From positions 25,509-89,508 of the forward strand of contig DLGT01000138.1 of the NCBI GenBank assembly GCA_002482845.1: a stretch of 64,000 nt of DNA, written 5' to 3'. The position numbers and the translations under genes were made by a program. Below are positions 62,486 through 64,000 of this stretch, piece after piece. This DNA comes from Saprospiraceae bacterium UBA7687 (GTDB taxonomy: Bacteria > Bacteroidota > Bacteroidia > Chitinophagales > Saprospiraceae). The notes beneath the pieces are model-generated. The model saw nothing but the letters and a program-made list of their open reading frames with translations. It was not told where the DNA came from and ran no database searches. Each line of letters opens with the position of its first letter. The stretch's first letter is position 1.

Positions 62486-62554
62486 GTTTCAGGCAGTTAC
62501 GAATTTTGAAGGAGGTTATAGGTGGTAAAACAAAGTATATTTAGGTATATAAAA

Positions 62555-62612
62555 TGCAGCCAATTTGCAGCCATATTGCAGCCAACCATTTTTTTGCAGC
62601 CATTGGCTGCAA
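62555..62612 (+). repeat. Phased TGCAGCCA repeats before the recombinase gene
   Basis: TGCAGCCA starts at 62555, 62566, 62577 (exactly 11 bases apart) and 62595; the last forms a palindrome with the inverted copy TGGCTGCA at 62604 (TTGCAGCCA-t-TGGCTGCAA, 62594-62612). Spacing of one helical turn suggests a protein-binding array, as arm-type sites of tyrosine recombinases. Confidence 0.7.
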
Positions 62613-62712
62613 ATGCTTTTTCCCTTCAATTTTGTTAAATAATACTCCAACTCAAATTTTTTGCATTGAATTTAACACAAAACCCATTTGTCAAACGTTA
62701 AATTTAAACATC

Positions 62713-63966
62713 ATGCAAAAAATTGAATCCATGAATTTAAAATTCATTATTAGAAAAAACAGAATTGTTAATGGCGTCGTCCCAATTCAAATGCAAATTA
62801 CTATTGATAGTGAAAGAATTTTCTTTACTACTGGTCAGAAAATAGAGCTAGAAAACTGGGATGAAAAACTTGGTCGAGCCATAGGTAAAACTCCAAAAAT
62901 AAAAATTCTCAATGAAATCCTTGACAAAATGAATGTTGATGTACAACGTACATTTAACGAAATGAAACATCTGAATGAAGATGTTTCAAGTGAAGCTCTT
63001 AGGAAGAAATTAATTGGAGAAGACAAGGTTTCCCTTAAAAAACTCTTTGAATTAAGTCAAGTTTTTAACACACATTCTTCAAAACTTATAGGAATTGAAA
63101 TAAATCAGCACACTTGGGAAAGATACAAAGCATATTCTCAAAAAATATCTGAGTTTATAAAAATCAACTTAAAGCAAGATGATGTTTATATTCATCAGCT
63201 GAAATATAGCTTTATTGTTGAATACGAGTTTTATCTAAAAACTGTTGTTAAAATCCATCAGAACACAATAGTTAAGTACATTAGGTACCTAAATAGGTTA
63301 ATGGAATTTGCAGTGAACCATGAATGGGCTGAAAAGAATATATTCCAAAACTTCAAAGTGACTGTCAAAGAATCAAAAAGGGAGTATTTAACTTCCGAAG
63401 AGCTCCAAAGGATCATTGAGAAAGATATTAAAATCAATAGGCTTCAGGAAGTTAGGGATTGTTTTGTATTTTGTTGCTTCACTGGATATGCTTATAAGGA
63501 TGCTGCCGAATTGACACCAGGACACATCGTGACTGGTATAGATGGGAAAAAGTGGATTTATACATCAAGACAAAAAACAGATAATGTATCCAATGTGCCT
63601 CTATTGGAACCAGCTTTAGAGATCATTAGAAAATATGAAGACCATCCTATTTGTTCCAATAAGAATAGATTACTCCCTATGAAAAGCAATCAGAAACTTA
63701 ACTCCTATTTAAAAGAACTGGCTGATATATGTGGTATAACTAAACCAATGACCATGCACATTGCCAGGCATACATTTGCAACTACTGTCTTATTGGCTAA
63801 TGGCGTGAGCATGGAAGCAACAAGTAAAATGCTTGGGCACAGTAGTATTAAGACAACTCAAATCTATGGCAAAATAGTGGAAAGCCGTGTAAGTTCTGAA
63901 ATGGACAATCTAAGTAACAAACTATTTCCATCCAAGAAAATTGATCTAGACAAAAAAGCAAACTAA
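62713..63966 (+). CDS. Tyrosine-type site-specific recombinase (Bacteroidota mobile-element type)
   Basis: 417 aa from the ATG at 62713 (another ATG at 62731); upstream extension to 62554 crosses the TGCAGCCA repeats and is rejected. N-terminal arm-binding domain (about 1-90), SAM-like core-binding domain (about 105-210: YIHQLKYSFIVEYEFYL), and catalytic domain (about 220-400). Catalytic set: Lys in QKTDNVSNVPLL, HxxR in HIARH, His in LGHSS and the nucleophile Tyr in TTQIYGKI. At the Arg I position the segment reads CFTGYAYKDAAEL, without Arg, as in other Bacteroidota recombinases such as IntDOT. Its place right after tRNA-Asp indicates an integrated element extending past the window. Confidence 0.92.
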   Translation: MQKIESMNLKFIIRKNRIVNGVVPIQMQITIDSERIFFTTGQKIELENWDEKLGRAIGKTPKIKILNEILDKMNVDVQRTFNEMKHLNEDVSSEALRKKLIGEDKVSLKKLFELSQVFNTHSSKLIGIEINQHTWERYKAYSQKISEFIKINLKQDDVYIHQLKYSFIVEYEFYLKTVVKIHQNTIVKYIRYLNRLMEFAVNHEWAEKNIFQNFKVTVKESKREYLTSEELQRIIEKDIKINRLQEVRDCFVFCCFTGYAYKDAAELTPGHIVTGIDGKKWIYTSRQKTDNVSNVPLLEPALEIIRKYEDHPICSNKNRLLPMKSNQKLNSYLKELADICGITKPMTMHIARHTFATTVLLANGVSMEATSKMLGHSSIKTTQIYGKIVESRVSSEMDNLSNKLFPSKKIDLDKKAN

Positions 63967-63978
63967 ATTTAACATAAT

Positions 63979-64000
63979 GAGGCTGTCTAAAAAGCCAATT
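63979..64000. mobile_element. Possible insertion-sequence end
   Basis: GAGGCTGTCTAAAAAGCC at the window edge looks like the terminal inverted repeat of a Bacteroidota insertion sequence. Cut off by the window, so unverified. Confidence 0.25.

Larger units (their letters stand above)
62441..62712. other. tRNA-recombinase interval
   Basis: Contains the tRNA terminator and the TGCAGCCA repeats. An in-frame ATG at 62554 starts inside the repeats and is not taken as coding. Confidence 0.6.

Noticed and set aside
62554..62712. 53-codon upstream extension of the recombinase gene
   Set aside because: It translates the TGCAGCCA repeats (giving Cys/Ala/His-rich peptide), is unlike recombinase N-termini, and the ATG at 62713 gives the usual length.

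Overview
This window is a stretch of chromosome from an AT-rich Bacteroidota bacterium, most likely of the Saprospiraceae or a near relative (taxonomy inferred, not searched). The evidence is a secreted protein with a type IX secretion (T9SS) C-terminal sorting domain, two PorP/SprF-like proteins beside a PorE-type OmpA protein, a thioester-less alpha-2-macroglobulin, the prs-rplY pair, near absence of Shine-Dalgarno sites, and repeated -7 boxes of the Bacteroidota form TAnnTTTG.

Layout. 0-8 kb: a giant alpha-2-macroglobulin-like protein and a T9SS cargo protein, each followed by related terminator/palindrome units. 8-19 kb: an envelope-glycan locus with two GT2 glycosyltransferases, four polytopic GT-C-like membrane proteins, and a tightly packed minus-strand operon (GT-C-like, GT2, WecD-like acetyltransferase, WecE-like aminotransferase) pointing to a dTDP-4-acetamido-4,6-dideoxyhexose such as Fuc4NAc. 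18.7-23.5 kb: a Tat-exported alkaline phosphatase and an ECF sigma-factor operon whose second gene looks like an inner-membrane regulator fused to an outer-membrane-barrel-like domain. 24-34 kb: a Fic protein with an operator-like repeat, HerA-like ATPase, purA, gcvP, a YoeB-type toxin-antitoxin pair bracketed by a duplication of the gcvP 3' end, then prs and rplY.

35-44.6 kb is more accessory: an intradiol-dioxygenase-like lipoprotein, a DPP-IV peptidase, a 21-bp tandem repeat, a YegP-OmpA fusion, then a probable integron-type cassette array without integrase (unknown gene pair plus ParDE, bounded by attC-like sites), a MITE-like element and an amine oxidase. 44.8-50.4 kb: PorE-like and two PorP/SprF-like genes and a DUF2279 protein. 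50.9-62.2 kb: housekeeping and transport (sodium/solute symporter, dnaK, aspartyl protease-PDZ, PepSY protein, Na+/Ca2+ exchanger, dapA, accA). The window ends with tRNA-Asp followed by a tyrosine recombinase, the likely edge of an integrative element.

Two genome-scale patterns stand out. A dispersed palindromic repeat (core about CCCTTTAGGGTCAGGGTAAAA) occurs seven times, always in the same orientation, with arms that differ between copies but keep pairing. The 40.5-42.5 kb region looks like a cassette array with a self-regulated ParDE module. Start codons were moved from the longest open frame where an ATG, an ATGA overlap or a promoter box argued for it; each case is stated.
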